Below, piece by piece: positions 9,253-18,359 of a DNA stretch of 64,000 nucleotides. The DNA comes from Dyadobacter fermentans DSM 18053 (GTDB taxonomy: Bacteria; Bacteroidota; Bacteroidia; Cytophagales; Spirosomataceae). The DNA is taken from positions 992,001-1,056,000 of the forward strand of contig NC_013037.1 of assembly GCF_000023125.1 (NCBI RefSeq), given 5' to 3'. The position numbers were made by a program, and so were the translations under genes. The notes beneath the pieces were generated by a model. That model searched no databases. It was not told where the DNA came from and saw only the letters and a program-made list of their open reading frames with translations. Numbering within the stretch: the first letter of the stretch is position 1; each line of letters starts with the position of its first letter.

Positions 9253-10167
9253 ATGAAAAATTGGACGACAGCTGACATTCCACGCACAAATAGTGGTTTA
9301 GCTATCATTACAGGCAGCACGGAAGGCATCGGATTTGAAGACGCACTGGCACTTGCGTCAGCAGGGTGGAATGTCACATTAATGGGACGCAATCCTAGGA
9401 AAGGCACGGAATCTACCGCCAGGATTAAACAGGTTAACCCCCTAGCAAAAGTGAGTTTCGAGCAAATAGACCTGGCGGATCTTTCATCAATCAAATCATT
9501 TGCTTCGAGAATGATTTCAAAAGGGCAAGCGATTGATCTTCTTATTAACAATGCTGGCGTTATGACGCCGCCAAAGCGGCTTGAAACTGCCGATGGCTTT
9601 GAGTTACAATTCGGCACAAACCACATTGGTCACTTTGCATTGACCGCACAACTTCTCCCATTACTACGCAAATCGCGGGAAGGGCGCGTAGTGACCGTTT
9701 CGAGTATAGCAAATCGGGAGGGAACAATCAATTTTGACGACCTTCAATCGAAATCTGCGTATGCGCCCGGGAAAGCATACAGTCAGTCCAAATTGGCGAA
9801 CCTAATGTTTGCCTTAGAGCTTCAACGGCAAAGCGAAAAGCATGGTTGGGGCGTTACAAGCATCGCCGCTCATCCGGGTGTTTCCCGAACCAATCTGCTG
9901 ATTACAGGCGCTGGGCGCTGGAGTGCCGCAGGAATGGCGCGGACTTTTCTTCCATTTTTGTTCCAGCCATCCGCACAGGGAGCCTTGCCAACATTGTATG
10001 CGGCTACATCTCCGCAGGCCAGGGGAGGCGCATATTACGGACCAGACAGATTGATGGAGACCCGGGGATTTCCAGCTATCTCGAAAATACCAGCACAAGC
10101 AGAGAATGCAGATGACTCTTTAGAATTATGGGAGATATCCAAAGCGTTAGCCAAAGTTGAATTTTAA
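9253..10167 (+). CDS. SDR-family oxidoreductase, retinol-dehydrogenase-like
   Basis: The protein has 304 residues. It is a classical short-chain dehydrogenase with the cofactor motif TGSTEGIG, NNAGVM, the catalytic serine in VVTVSSIAN, YSQSK as the YxxxK pair, and HPGVSRTNL after it. The arginine in LMGRNPRK suggests NADP(H) preference. Length and the late extension match WW-oxidoreductase/retinol-dehydrogenase-like SDRs. The substrate is unknown. A lipoprotein (14 nt downstream) and an AraC regulator follow on the same strand, suggesting an operon that includes its own regulator. Confidence 0.85.
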   Translation: MKNWTTADIPRTNSGLAIITGSTEGIGFEDALALASAGWNVTLMGRNPRKGTESTARIKQVNPLAKVSFEQIDLADLSSIKSFASRMISKGQAIDLLINNAGVMTPPKRLETADGFELQFGTNHIGHFALTAQLLPLLRKSREGRVVTVSSIANREGTINFDDLQSKSAYAPGKAYSQSKLANLMFALELQRQSEKHGWGVTSIAAHPGVSRTNLLITGAGRWSAAGMARTFLPFLFQPSAQGALPTLYAATSPQARGGAYYGPDRLMETRGFPAISKIPAQAENADDSLELWEISKALAKVEF

Positions 10168-10180
10168 TAAAAAGAACACC

Positions 10181-10543
10181 ATGAAACTTATAAGTTCTAT
10201 CTTAATTGTCTCGATAATGATCTTATCCTGCAATCCTCCCAAAACGGTCTACATCAGCAACAAAACAGACAGCCCGCTCAGTTTGTTGGTCGACAGCTCC
10301 TACCAAAGTGCACACCCTGTTGATTTCAAAGACTCAATAAACGGGTTGCGGGTAGAGAAGAAAAAAGTGTTAGATTTTGGCGAGGGTAAATGGACAAAAG
10401 AAGACAAGAAAAGTCTTGAGGAATTGATCAAACACACCCGGATTATCAGAGACGGAAGCACAACAGCCGTTGAAATGCCTGCTCAAACGGAAGTGTCGCT
10501 GATCAGTTTTAACGTGGAAGAACTTTGGCTCAACATTAAATAA
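10181..10543 (+). CDS. Small hypothetical lipoprotein
   Basis: The protein has 120 residues. The ATG at 10181 is chosen because it starts a lipoprotein signal (MKLISSILIVSIMILSC), with the cysteine of ILSC as the lipidation site. The mature part is hydrophilic and short (VYISNKTDSPLSLLVDSSYQ at its front), with no recognised family. It lies 14 nt after the SDR gene and 25 nt before the AraC gene. Confidence 0.65.
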   Translation: MKLISSILIVSIMILSCNPPKTVYISNKTDSPLSLLVDSSYQSAHPVDFKDSINGLRVEKKKVLDFGEGKWTKEDKKSLEELIKHTRIIRDGSTTAVEMPAQTEVSLISFNVEELWLNIK

Positions 10544-10568
10544 GCTTTAAAAATCTAATAATGCCCTG

Positions 10569-11477
10569 ATGAAAAATTCCGAACCATACAGATTACGGTC
10601 CATTTCGGAGCTGCACCGTATTGCTGGAATCGCAAAACCGCATCACCCGCTGATCAGTATTTTAAATCTGGAAGGTCTGGCCAATCATACGGACATTACT
10701 TCGGTCATATTTGATTTTTATGTAGTCTCGATGAAACGCGGCTGCGATAAACTTTTCTACGGGCAGCAGAAATATGATTTTGACGAAGGTGTGATGGCTT
10801 TTCTGGCTCCGGGTCAAATACTCCGGGGCGAAGAGAATGGTATGCCGCATAAACTGCGTGGCTGGATGCTGTTTATCCATCCCGACTTTCTATGGAATAC
10901 ATCGCTTGCAAAAAAGATCAAGCAGTATGAATACTTTGGATATTCAACAAATGAAGCATTGTTCCTTTCCGACAAGGAAGAGCCCGTCATCAATGCCATT
11001 GTTGACAATATCCGAAATGAGTACAGTTCCAATATTGACAAGTTTAGTCAGGACGTAATCGTGGCACAGCTGGAAGTATTATTCACCTACGCCCAGCGGT
11101 TTTACGAACGCCAGTTCATCACCCGGAAGATTACGAATAGCAAAATTTTAAACCGTGTGGAAGAGGTGCTGGCTGATTACTTTAACAATGAAGATTTATT
11201 GTCAGAAGGGCTGCCAACCGTCCAGTATGTGGCCAGTGAGCTAAATATATCTGTTAAATATCTGGGCAGCCTCTTAAAACAACTAACAGGCCAATCCACC
11301 CAGCAGCACATTCATGAGAAACTGATTGATAAGGCGAAGGAGAAGCTGTCTACAACCAGTCTTTCCATCAGCGAGATTGCTTACGAACTTGGCTTTGAAC
11401 ATTCGCAGTCATTTAGTAAGCTTTTCAAAACAAAAACCTCACAATCTCCTTTGGAATTCAGGGCTTCGTTCAATTGA
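10569..11477 (+). CDS. AraC-family transcriptional regulator
   Basis: The protein has 302 residues. It has an N-terminal AraC-type cupin-like sensing region (FDEGVMAFLAPGQIL) and two C-terminal helix-turn-helix motifs (PTVQYVASELNISVKYLGSLLK; SISEIAYELGFEHSQSFSKLFK, then SPLEFRASFN). It is last in the SDR-lipoprotein-AraC run and probably controls it. The same SDR plus AraC arrangement is frequent in Bacteroidota. Confidence 0.87.
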   Translation: MKNSEPYRLRSISELHRIAGIAKPHHPLISILNLEGLANHTDITSVIFDFYVVSMKRGCDKLFYGQQKYDFDEGVMAFLAPGQILRGEENGMPHKLRGWMLFIHPDFLWNTSLAKKIKQYEYFGYSTNEALFLSDKEEPVINAIVDNIRNEYSSNIDKFSQDVIVAQLEVLFTYAQRFYERQFITRKITNSKILNRVEEVLADYFNNEDLLSEGLPTVQYVASELNISVKYLGSLLKQLTGQSTQQHIHEKLIDKAKEKLSTTSLSISEIAYELGFEHSQSFSKLFKTKTSQSPLEFRASFN

Positions 11478-11749
11478 TGAATTGATTGTAGGCACATCGT
11501 GCGGGATGCACCGGGCAAAATCCGGCCGCTTTTCGGAAATTTTTGGCTGAAAAGTAAACTCCGTACAAACAGGTTATTTCTGTTCTATTTTTTAGGTAAT
11601 GGGTTTGATAGTATTGCATTGTCAACCACATTATTTCAAGAATGGAAAACGAAACACTGATTTCGAGAAGAACATGGGTCGGTGCCTCATGGCTCGCATT
11701 CCAACCACTGACAATGAAATGGATAGTGTGCGCAAAACGAAAAGCATAT

Positions 11750-12937
11750 ATGGAAACCTTGACACCCCCTAAAACAGCACGGTACAGCTTGATGGAGCTG
11801 ACAAAGTATTTTCTCAGACTTGGTACACTTGGCTTTGGTGGGCCGGTCGCATTGATTGGCTATATGCACCGCGACCTGGTGGAAGACCGCAAATGGATTT
11901 CCGAGGACGAATATCGCGAGGGGTTGGCGCTGGCGCAACTTGCCCCAGGCCCGCTTGCCGCACAGCTGGGTATTTATCTGGGTTATGTGCATTATGGGGT
12001 TTGGGGAGCTGCGCTTACCGGTCTGGCATTTGTACTTCCTTCCTTTATAATGGTTGTTCTGTTGGGAATGGCGTATAAGCTGTATGGTGGACTGGTATGG
12101 ATGCAGTCTGTCTTTTACGGCGTCGGCTCGGCTGTAATCGGTATTATCACGCTGAGCTGTTACAAGCTCACCATTAAGTCAGTCAGCAAACTGGAAACAC
12201 AAGCCATTAAAAGTCGGTGGCTCTTATGGCTATTCTTCATTGTCATGGCCGTTGTGACTGCTATAACCCAGCGGGAAGAAGTATGGTTATTCATTATCCT
12301 CGGGCTTGTTTACATGATCATCAAAGCGCCGCCCCGATGGATTAAAAAGCCCACGGCTTCACTGTCTGTGGTTTTAGTGGCTGCAACAGGTTTCTGGGAT
12401 TTTGACGCGGGTAAGCTCTGGCAGCTCGGGGTATTTTTCACAGAGGCCGGTGCGTTTGTTTTCGGCAGTGGGCTGGCCATTATTCCGTTCTTACAGGCCG
12501 GTGTTGTCGGAGAAATGGGTTGGCTCAACGAGCAGCAGTTTCTGGATTCAGTTGCTGTGGCCATGATCACACCCGGGCCTGTGGTCATCACAGTCGGTTT
12601 TATTGGCTTCCTAGTGTCCGGCTTCGCAGGTGCGAGCGTAGCAGCGCTCGGTGTATTCTTACCATGCTTCGTTTTCACAGTACTTCCTGCACCTTATTTC
12701 AAGAAAATATCAAAGAATGAAAGTATCAAAGCATTCGTGGATGGCATTACCGCGGCCGTTGTAGGTGCGTTGGTTGGCTCGGTATTTGTCATCGCTACCC
12801 GCTCGATAGTAGACATTACATCTGCCCTGATTGCATTAGCATCGATCCTAGGGTTAATTTATATCAAGAAATTACAAGAGCCTTACATTATCCTGGCAGC
12901 AGCCATCATCGGCTATTGCCTTAAAGCTTATTCATAA
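11750..12937 (+). CDS. chrA: Chromate efflux transporter, CHR family (ChrA)
   Basis: The protein has 395 residues from ATG 11750. An in-frame ATG at 11642 would add 36 residues unlike the family, so the later start is preferred. Two homologous CHR halves are seen: LGTLGFGGPVALIGYMHRDL with LAQLAPGPLAAQLGIYLGY, and FFTEAGAFVFGSGLAIIPFL with VAMITPGPVVITVGFIGFL. About ten to twelve membrane helices are expected. Family members export chromate, though many homologues are untested. The DUF2490 gene begins 13 nt later, so the two likely form an operon. Confidence 0.88.
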   Translation: METLTPPKTARYSLMELTKYFLRLGTLGFGGPVALIGYMHRDLVEDRKWISEDEYREGLALAQLAPGPLAAQLGIYLGYVHYGVWGAALTGLAFVLPSFIMVVLLGMAYKLYGGLVWMQSVFYGVGSAVIGIITLSCYKLTIKSVSKLETQAIKSRWLLWLFFIVMAVVTAITQREEVWLFIILGLVYMIIKAPPRWIKKPTASLSVVLVAATGFWDFDAGKLWQLGVFFTEAGAFVFGSGLAIIPFLQAGVVGEMGWLNEQQFLDSVAVAMITPGPVVITVGFIGFLVSGFAGASVAALGVFLPCFVFTVLPAPYFKKISKNESIKAFVDGITAAVVGALVGSVFVIATRSIVDITSALIALASILGLIYIKKLQEPYIILAAAIIGYCLKAYS

Positions 12938-12950
12938 CAGCTCATTTCTT

Positions 12951-13688
12951 ATGACCAGAAGATATTTACTAATACTCATTATATTTTTTTCTATCCCTGC
13001 AACGGCACAGAAGCAGGTTAACAAACACAGCGGCGTTTGGCTAGGGTATTTCAACCAAACAAGGCTTACCGACAAATGGGGAATATGGCTCGACCTTCAC
13101 GCCAGGCGCACGGATTTTCTGGACCGGTGGGCGACCCAGATTATCCGCCCAGGGATAACCTATTACGCCAATGACCATCTTCGCTTTACCCTAGGCTATG
13201 CTTACGCCAGAAGCCACCCAGCAGCAGGGTTAAACACGGTCCGGCCTGAAAACAGGCTTTGGCAACAAGTACTGTGGACGAGCAGGCAAAAACGCTTGCA
13301 AACCCAACAGTGGATAAGAGTGGAAGAACGCTTTAACAGAAAAATCGCTAACGACCAGCTCCAATATGGGTACAACTTTAACTTCCGCTTCCGTTACCTT
13401 TTGAATTTGATGGTGCCATTGAACCGTGATTTTATTGAACCCAATACGCTGTTCTTTGCCTTTAACGACGAGATTCACATCAATGCTGGAAAGGAAATTA
13501 CTTACAATGTTTTCGACCAAAACCGGTTGTTCTTTGGACTGGGTTACCAGTTTACTAAAGGGCTAAATGTTCAGGTTGGCTACATGAACCAGTTCCAGCA
13601 GCTGCCGGCTGGCAACCGTTTCAATAGCAACAATGTGCTACGGATCTTTGCATTCCATAACCTAGATTTTCGCTCTAAAAACCACTAA
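12951..13688 (+). CDS. DUF2490 family outer-membrane protein
   Basis: The protein has 245 residues with a signal peptide (MTRRYLLILIIFFSIPATAQ). The rest is amphipathic beta-strands rich in aromatic and basic residues (WLGYFNQTRLTDKWGIWLDL; YGYNFNFRFRYLLNLMVPL; LGYQFTKGLNVQVGYMNQFQ), the pattern of a small outer-membrane beta-barrel. DUF2490 has no known function. Being 13 nt downstream of chrA suggests co-expression; a role in letting chromate cross the outer membrane is only speculation. Confidence 0.8.
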   Translation: MTRRYLLILIIFFSIPATAQKQVNKHSGVWLGYFNQTRLTDKWGIWLDLHARRTDFLDRWATQIIRPGITYYANDHLRFTLGYAYARSHPAAGLNTVRPENRLWQQVLWTSRQKRLQTQQWIRVEERFNRKIANDQLQYGYNFNFRFRYLLNLMVPLNRDFIEPNTLFFAFNDEIHINAGKEITYNVFDQNRLFFGLGYQFTKGLNVQVGYMNQFQQLPAGNRFNSNNVLRIFAFHNLDFRSKNH

Positions 13689-13698
13689 GCTTTATCCC

Positions 13699-13724
13699 AA
13701 AGCGGGCACCGCCCTGCTTTCTTT
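13699..13724 (+). terminator. Terminator of the chrA operon
   Basis: AAAGCGGGC (13699-13707), loop ACC, GCCCTGCTTT (13711-13720) with one bulged T, followed by CTTT. It begins 11 nt after the DUF2490 stop. Confidence 0.65.
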
Positions 13725-13849
13725 GTCACCCAATAATGAAAACTCCGCGGATAATCCGCAATCGGCGAATTACCCGAAGGTCCGTGAATTCTGGCTGATG
13801 GTCAATCTGCCGCGGAATGGGGTGGTCAGCGAACCGTATTTTCCAGCCA

Positions 13850-14012
13850 GTTTCTGATTGGCCAATTTTGCTTTCATTTCTTAGCTGATCAATGTCCAAG
13901 TCCCAGGATGCAGGGTTTACTTTCTTGCCTGTTGAAATTTCGGTGTACTTACCGTCGACTTTGATTCTAGCATAAATAGGAGCTTTGCCGTCTGCTTTCG
14001 CTTTTGTCTGTA
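13850..14012 (-). pseudogene. N-terminal fragment of a second integrase
   Basis: On the reverse strand one frame reads KAKADGKAPIYARIKVDG, then KYTEISTGKKVNPASWDLD, the arm-binding start of the integrase family of this window and nearly the same as the remnant ending at 1493. It runs into unrelated sequence at about 13850. Its upstream flank to the right carries repeat unit DR1, as the complete integrases do, so it is the stub of an older tandem insertion. Confidence 0.75.
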
Positions 14013-14130
14013 CAGGAACAAGAGTACAGTCAGGTTCTGTTAGAAATTCATCATCCTAACAGTTTAAGATTAGAAAAACATTGATGTTTGAGAAACCTTG
14101 GTCAAATTGCCTCTGCCAAACATGTCCATT

Positions 14131-14180
14131 CGGTAACCTAATTTAGTAACCAAAGCAGGCTACCGAATAGGTTTCCGAAT
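14131..14180. repeat. Degenerate GGTAACC cluster
   Basis: CGGTAACC (14131-14138), GTAACC (14146-14151) and CTACCGAATAGG resemble the clusters at 15775-15836 and 59698-59759 that lie upstream of the two longer integrase genes. Likely arm-type recombinase or excisionase sites. Confidence 0.5.
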
Positions 14181-14249
14181 GCTTTGATCTGGATTGAATC
14201 AGATTGATATGCCCATCTTCGAAAACAATGAAAAAGTGACTTTTTAAAC

Positions 14250-14289
14250 AAAAAAGCGCCCTTTTAGGCGCTTTAAATAATCCTGCTGG
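14250..14289 (-). repeat. DR1: att-like direct repeat (tRNA-end plus terminator motif)
   Basis: The sequence is AAAAAAGCGCC, a short loop, AGGCGCTTTAAATAATCCTGCTGG. On the reverse strand this is a stem-loop terminator (AAGCGCC/GGCGCTT followed by TTTTTTG) preceded by CCAGCAGGAT, similar to the acceptor end of a tRNA. The same about 40-nt unit bounds both longer integrases on both sides (DR1/DR2 and DR3/DR4). Confidence 0.65.
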
Positions 14290-14359
14290 GGCTCCACTTT
14301 ACAGGGGCTAGATGCTAACAGGCTTTTGCCGGTGCGAAGTCCGCTAATCTTAGAGGTGT

Positions 14360-15672
14360 TTAGGAGGCTTGTCGGAGTTTTCCGGTTTTAGTAAACAACC
14401 GATCTCTTACCAGTCCTACATTTTCGCTGATTCGCGATTTCCTTACGCGACAATAGCGCATCGTAGTTCTGATGTTCCTATGACCAAGCATTTTGCTGAC
14501 ATCCTCCAGGGGAACGCCATTATTTAGCATCATATCCGCAAAGAAATGTCTGGCATCGTGTGTATCTAGCCTTTTAATGTTTCCGGTGATGTCACGGATA
14601 TCGCAGAGATCTGCCAGCTCTTTCAAGTAGGTGTTGTACCTGAAATTGCTGTTCACTGGGATCAATTTATCGTGGGCTAGGCAATATGGATGATCCTTGT
14701 ATTTTTCAATCAATTCTTCCACAATCGGTAATATGGGTACCATTTCACCTACCTGTGTTTTTCCTCGTTTCCGAACCAGCCACCTTTCCCTCTTCGTACC
14801 GACAAGCGTAATGCTATCCCTTGTAAGTCCATAAATGTCCTGGTAGGCAAAGCCAGTGAAGCATTGGAAAATGAAGGCATCTCGCACCTCGGCCAATCTT
14901 TCAACATGCAACTTCTTTCGATGAATTCGCTCCACCTGTTCAAATTCCAACGGAATCACTTCAACATCGCCGCCGGAGCATTTAAAACCCTCCATCGGGT
15001 TGCGTGTTATGAAGTCCTTCCTGACGCCGATTTTTACTATCTGCCGCGTCCATTTCACATCCTTGCGGGCAGATACCTCCGCTAGCGGCTTGGACTTGTG
15101 AAGCGTCAGGTATTCGTAAAGCTCTTCGGCAAATAGCCCAGACAACTCTGAAAAATTCAGATCCGATGTTTTGTACTGAAACTTTATGAAAGCACTGATA
15201 TGCCTTTTAAGCTTTCGCCAATGCCGCAATGTGTTGTCTGAACGCATCCCACGCTGGACCATCAGTTCAAATTTCTCGATGTGCTCGTCGAATGCTTGAA
15301 GCAGGGTCTGCTGCTTCTTCAATACTTGCTTGGTACCATCGTCTTTGTCTTCGACCGGTTTGCCTTTGTAGACGTTTTTGAGCATCGTAGGCGTGATGCA
15401 TTCAAACTGCGATTGCAGCACCATGAATTGGGAAGTTAGTGAGGTTCGCGCCAGATCGATGGCAATGTTGATCAGTTTGGCCTCCATGCCTGAGGCAGTT
15501 TACCTTTTTTGGTTTGGTTACACCAGTCATGGGGGTGTACCTTCTTGCCAAGAGAGATTTCGTCGTCCAGCCCATCGATGGTAATCCGGATATAAATCGG
15601 CGCTTTGCCGTCTTTGATTGCTTTGGCTTTGAATAGCCAGAAGAGGATCGAAAGTTTCTGATTGCTTTTCAT
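14360..15672 (-). pseudogene. Tyrosine recombinase, full length but frameshifted
   Basis: The N-terminal 66 codons (15672-15472: MKSNQKLSILFWLFKAKAIK to DWCNQTKKGKLPQ) and the remaining 375 codons (15487-14360, from MEAKLINIAI) are in different frames. The intact homologue at 58286-59596 reads NQTKKVTASGMEAKL here; this copy has two extra bases, one in the A-run. Otherwise the proteins differ at only scattered positions. HDAR, LGHRNIRTT and the tyrosine in MRYCRV are present. The family's first catalytic arginine is absent (TGFAYQDIYGL), as is usual for Bacteroidota integrases. Re-initiation at the internal ATG might give a protein without the arm-binding domain. Confidence 0.85.
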
Positions 15673-15774
15673 CCTTCCACACTTTTAAGTGATCTAATGT
15701 TCCCTGTGGGGACTTCCCGCAGGCGACGCATCGATTTCCTCAAAACCACATCACACAAGCTATTTTCGGAAATT

Positions 15775-15836
15775 CGGTTACCTAATTTAGAAAATCAGAT
15801 AGGTAACCGAAACGGTAACCGAATCGGATAGGTTAC
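15775..15836. repeat. GGTAACC inverted/direct repeat cluster upstream of integrase
   Basis: CGGTTACC (15775-15782), GGTAACCG (15802-15809), CGGTAACCG (15813-15821) and GGTTAC (15831-15836) are packed within 62 bp, about 100 bp upstream of the integrase start. Such clusters usually bind recombinase arm domains or a directionality factor. Confidence 0.55.
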
Positions 15837-15895
15837 TTTGATCAGGAATGACTCCAAAATTTTGAAACAAGCTGATTTTCAGAATAATTTAAAAC

Positions 15896-15935
15896 AAAAA
15901 AGCGCCTTTTGAGGCGCTTCAAGTGATCCCGCTGG
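15896..15935 (-). repeat. DR2: att-like direct repeat
   Basis: Same unit as DR1, read on the reverse strand as CCAGCGGGATCACTTG, then GAAGCGCC, AAGGCGCTTTTTTG. The 7-bp palindrome TGATCCC-GCT-GGGATCA overlaps the tRNA-like end. Together with DR1 it encloses the frameshifted integrase. Confidence 0.65.
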
Positions 15936-16288
15936 GATCATACCTGCTTCTGTAACAAATTGCTTATCAAGAATTTATCGCCTACAAGTTTTGCTACTCA
16001 CCTAATCACTCACCAATTCGCATTCACTGGCTGCAATTAGCACAAAGGTAATAAATTTGATAATCAGACCATTGGTCTTGGCTATATACAGTATCTTTCT
16101 TAACTCCTAAATCAGTATCACCGGTTGTTCGCCTATCGCGTAGTGGCAACTTTTCATTAAGTAAGTAGATTGTCCAGCCTCTGCGAGGCTATGGCGGCAG
16201 TTGGTTGAAATTAGAGCTATGGAAGTTGAGTTTTGGCGACATGATTTCAGCAAGAAAGTAGATTCCGGCTTTTGACGGTTCGATTATA

Positions 16289-16305
16289 CGGTGGTTTTTC
16301 TGTAC
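16289..16305 (-). repeat. Recurrent motif CGGTGGTTTTTCTGTAC, copy 1
   Basis: This 17-mer and its flanks (TTCGATTATA before it) recur at 19412, 41972 and 49669 in the same orientation, always outside recognised genes. Function unknown. Confidence 0.5.
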
Positions 16306-16381
16306 CGCAATTGTCGTTGGAATACCATTTACAGCTTTGGGCGGTTTGTTATGATAAGATATTGCTGGAATACTCTTATAC

Positions 16382-17437
16382 TCACTGAAGAAATGATTGT
16401 CTTTTCCGTTTAGCGAAATTGACCATCAGGATTAACACCGGCACTTCGATCAGCGGCCCGATCACCGCCGCAAATGCAGCTCCGGAATCAATACCGAACA
16501 CAGCAATGGCAACCGCAATGCCCAATTCGAAATTATTGCCTGCGGCCGTGAATGCCAGTGAGGTGGATTTTGAGTAATCCGCGCCTGCTCGTTTTGAGAG
16601 ATAAAAGGCAGAAAAGAACATGATGACAAAGTAGATCGATAGGGGAGTGGCTATGCGCAGAACGTCCAGCGGGATACTTACGATCAGATTTCCTTTCAGG
16701 CTGAACATCACCACTATTGTAAACAGCAATGCGATCAGGGTAATGGGGCTGACAGCCGGTAGGAATTTCTTTTTATACCAATGCTGACTAAACAACCTGG
16801 TCAATATTTCCCGCGAAATGATCCCGACCAGGAACGGAATGCCGAGATAGATAAAGACGCTTTGCGCTACTTCTCCAATAGTAATATTGACCTCGAACCC
16901 TTTCAGCCCAAACAATGGCGGCAGCAGCGTCACGAACACATAGGCATATACTGAATAAAACAGCACCTGAAAAATGCTGTTGAATGCTACCAGCCCGGCT
17001 GCATATACCCGGTCGCCGCCTGCAAGGTCATTCCAGACGATCACCATTGCAATGCAACGTGCGATACCGACCATGATCAATCCCGTCATGTATTCCGGTT
17101 TATCTGGTAGGAATGCTACTGCCAGGCCGAACATCAGCAGCGGCCCCACGATCCAGTTTTGCAGCAGTGACAGGCCAAGAATACGGGTATTCCGGAATAT
17201 TTGTGAAAGCTCCGAATAACGTACTTTGGCAAGTGGCGGGTACATCATCAGGATCAGTCCGATGGCCAGCGGCACATTGGTCGAGCCTGAATTAAACTGA
17301 TTGATAAAATCGGGTGTGCCTGGAAAAAAATACCCGATGGACACACCCAAAAGCATGGCAAGGAAGATCCAGACCGTCAAATAACGGTCAAGAAATGAAA
17401 GCCGCTTTTCCTTCATAGGCTGTTTGTGATTAATCAT
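16382..17437 (-). CDS. ACR3-family arsenite efflux transporter
   Basis: The protein has 351 residues starting at ATG 17437, which overlaps the stop of the acetyltransferase gene by 8 nt. Ten membrane segments are expected; visible ACR3 hallmarks include [20 protein letters not shown], the cysteine in [14 protein letters not shown] that is essential for transport, and [20 protein letters not shown]. It extrudes As(III), and possibly Sb(III), from the cytoplasm by proton exchange. It is the last gene of the ars operon, after arsR, DUF6428, arsC and the arsN1-like gene. Confidence 0.93.
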   Translation of the reverse strand: MINHKQPMKEKRLSFLDRYLTVWIFLAMLLGVSIGYFFPGTPDFINQFNSGSTNVPLAIGLILMMYPPLAKVRYSELSQIFRNTRILGLSLLQNWIVGPLLMFGLAVAFLPDKPEYMTGLIMVGIARCIAMVIVWNDLAGGDRVYAAGLVAFNSIFQVLFYSVYAYVFVTLLPPLFGLKGFEVNITIGEVAQSVFIYLGIPFLVGIISREILTRLFSQHWYKKKFLPAVSPITLIALLFTIVVMFSLKGNLIVSIPLDVLRIATPLSIYFVIMFFSAFYLSKRAGADYSKSTSLAFTAAGNNFELGIAVAIAVFGIDSGAAFAAVIGPLIEVPVLILMVNFAKRKRQSFLQ

Positions 17438-17927
17438 TGCCAACTACTGAGCTGCGACGTTCCAGCAGTATTACATCACGCCAGATCCCATTCCGTTTTC
17501 CAAGCTTTTCACGGTAGCCGACTTTCCGGAAACCATACCGCTCGTGAAGTGCAATGCTCGCTTTGTTTTCCGGGAATATCTGCGCTTGCAACGTCCAGAA
17601 TCCGAGTTTTTCGCTTAACGGCACCAGGTCTGATAAAAGCGCCCGGCCGACACCGCGCCCGTGAAATTCTGGATGGATATATATGCTTGTTTCAGCCACG
17701 CCGCCATACACGCATCGGCTGGAAACAGCAGATAGGAATGCCCATCCAATAACCTGGCCGTTTTCTTCGACCACAAGTTGCGGTTCAGCCAAAAACTTTG
17801 CTTTCAGCACATCGACTTCCGGTGCCTCGGTTTCGTATGTCGCATCACCGGTATCAATGCCCAGCTGGTAAATCTGTTTTACCTGTGACCAGTCAGCTTC
17901 TGTAAGGGGGCGAATGGTGAAAGCCAT
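17430..17927 (-). CDS. GNAT acetyltransferase, ArsN1 (arsinothricin/phosphinothricin) type
   Basis: The protein has 165 residues. The acetyl-CoA loop is [19 protein letters not shown], preceded by [25 protein letters not shown] is the usual closing segment of phosphinothricin-acetyltransferase-like GNATs. Its ATG shares one base with the arsC stop (TAATG), so they are coupled. In ars operons such enzymes (ArsN1) acetylate the arsenical antibiotic arsinothricin; substrate specificity here is inferred from context and family only. Confidence 0.82.
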   Translation of the reverse strand: MAFTIRPLTEADWSQVKQIYQLGIDTGDATYETEAPEVDVLKAKFLAEPQLVVEENGQVIGWAFLSAVSSRCVYGGVAETSIYIHPEFHGRGVGRALLSDLVPLSEKLGFWTLQAQIFPENKASIALHERYGFRKVGYREKLGKRNGIWRDVILLERRSSVVGND

Positions 17928-18340
17928 TATGCAGGCAGTTTTTGATGGATAAATTCGCGGCTGTACTCTTTGATTTCATCCCGAACCCTGCGGAATGAGG
18001 TTACCAGGTCTTCACCTGGCGTATGGCCTGGATCGGAAAAGCTATGGTGGATCAGTTCACCGGCAGACGGAAAATAAGGGCACTGCTCCCGTGCATTATC
18101 GCAAACCGTGATCACATAATCGAAAGCGATGCCGGTATATTCGTCGGCATGGTTCGACGTGTGATGCGAGATATCAAGACCATCTTCCGCCATGACCTGG
18201 ATGGCCACCGGGTTTACGCCCTTGGGATCTACACCGGCGCTATACACTTCTGCGCGGTCGCCTGCAAAATGCTGTAAATACCCTTGCGCCAATTGGCTGC
18301 GGGCTGAATTGCCCGTACATAATACTAAAATTCGTTTCAT
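17927..18340 (-). CDS. arsC: Arsenate reductase, low-molecular-weight phosphatase type
   Basis: The protein has 137 residues from ATG 18340; upstream in-frame codons do not belong to the family. The P-loop CTGNSAR (Cys8 to Arg14) and two more cysteines (VITVCDNAREQC, Cys80 and Cys87) form the three-cysteine relay of thioredoxin-coupled arsenate reductases. It reduces As(V) to As(III), which the ACR3 transporter then exports. It starts 19 nt after the DUF6428 gene. Confidence 0.93.
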   Translation of the reverse strand: MKRILVLCTGNSARSQLAQGYLQHFAGDRAEVYSAGVDPKGVNPVAIQVMAEDGLDISHHTSNHADEYTGIAFDYVITVCDNAREQCPYFPSAGELIHHSFSDPGHTPGEDLVTSFRRVRDEIKEYSREFIHQKLPA

Positions 18341-18359
18341 ACTGGTAATTGATTGATAA

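Larger units (their letters stand above)
15673..16381. other. Integrase upstream flank and gene-free spacer
   Basis: The spacer contains the GGTAACC cluster, DR2 and a reverse -7-like box (CAAAGGTA, 16043-16050; TACCTTTG on the minus strand) exactly 147 nt from the start of the DR2 core. It also holds the first copy of the CGGTGGTTTTTCTGTAC motif (16289-16305). No gene is visible between 16050 and the ACR3 stop. Confidence 0.5.

Noticed and set aside
11642..11749. Upstream start for the chromate transporter
   Set aside because: The additional 36 residues do not resemble CHR proteins and contain no membrane or signal feature.
15472..15520. Programmed frameshift in the integrase at 14360-15672
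   Set aside because: An A-run is present, but it is not in phase for a -1 heptamer, and the -1 frame meets TAA immediately. The intact copy lacks the extra bases, so a mutation is the better explanation.
15901..15940. tRNA gene at the direct repeats
   Set aside because: Only a short segment resembling a tRNA 3' end is present; no anticodon arm or T-loop can be drawn.
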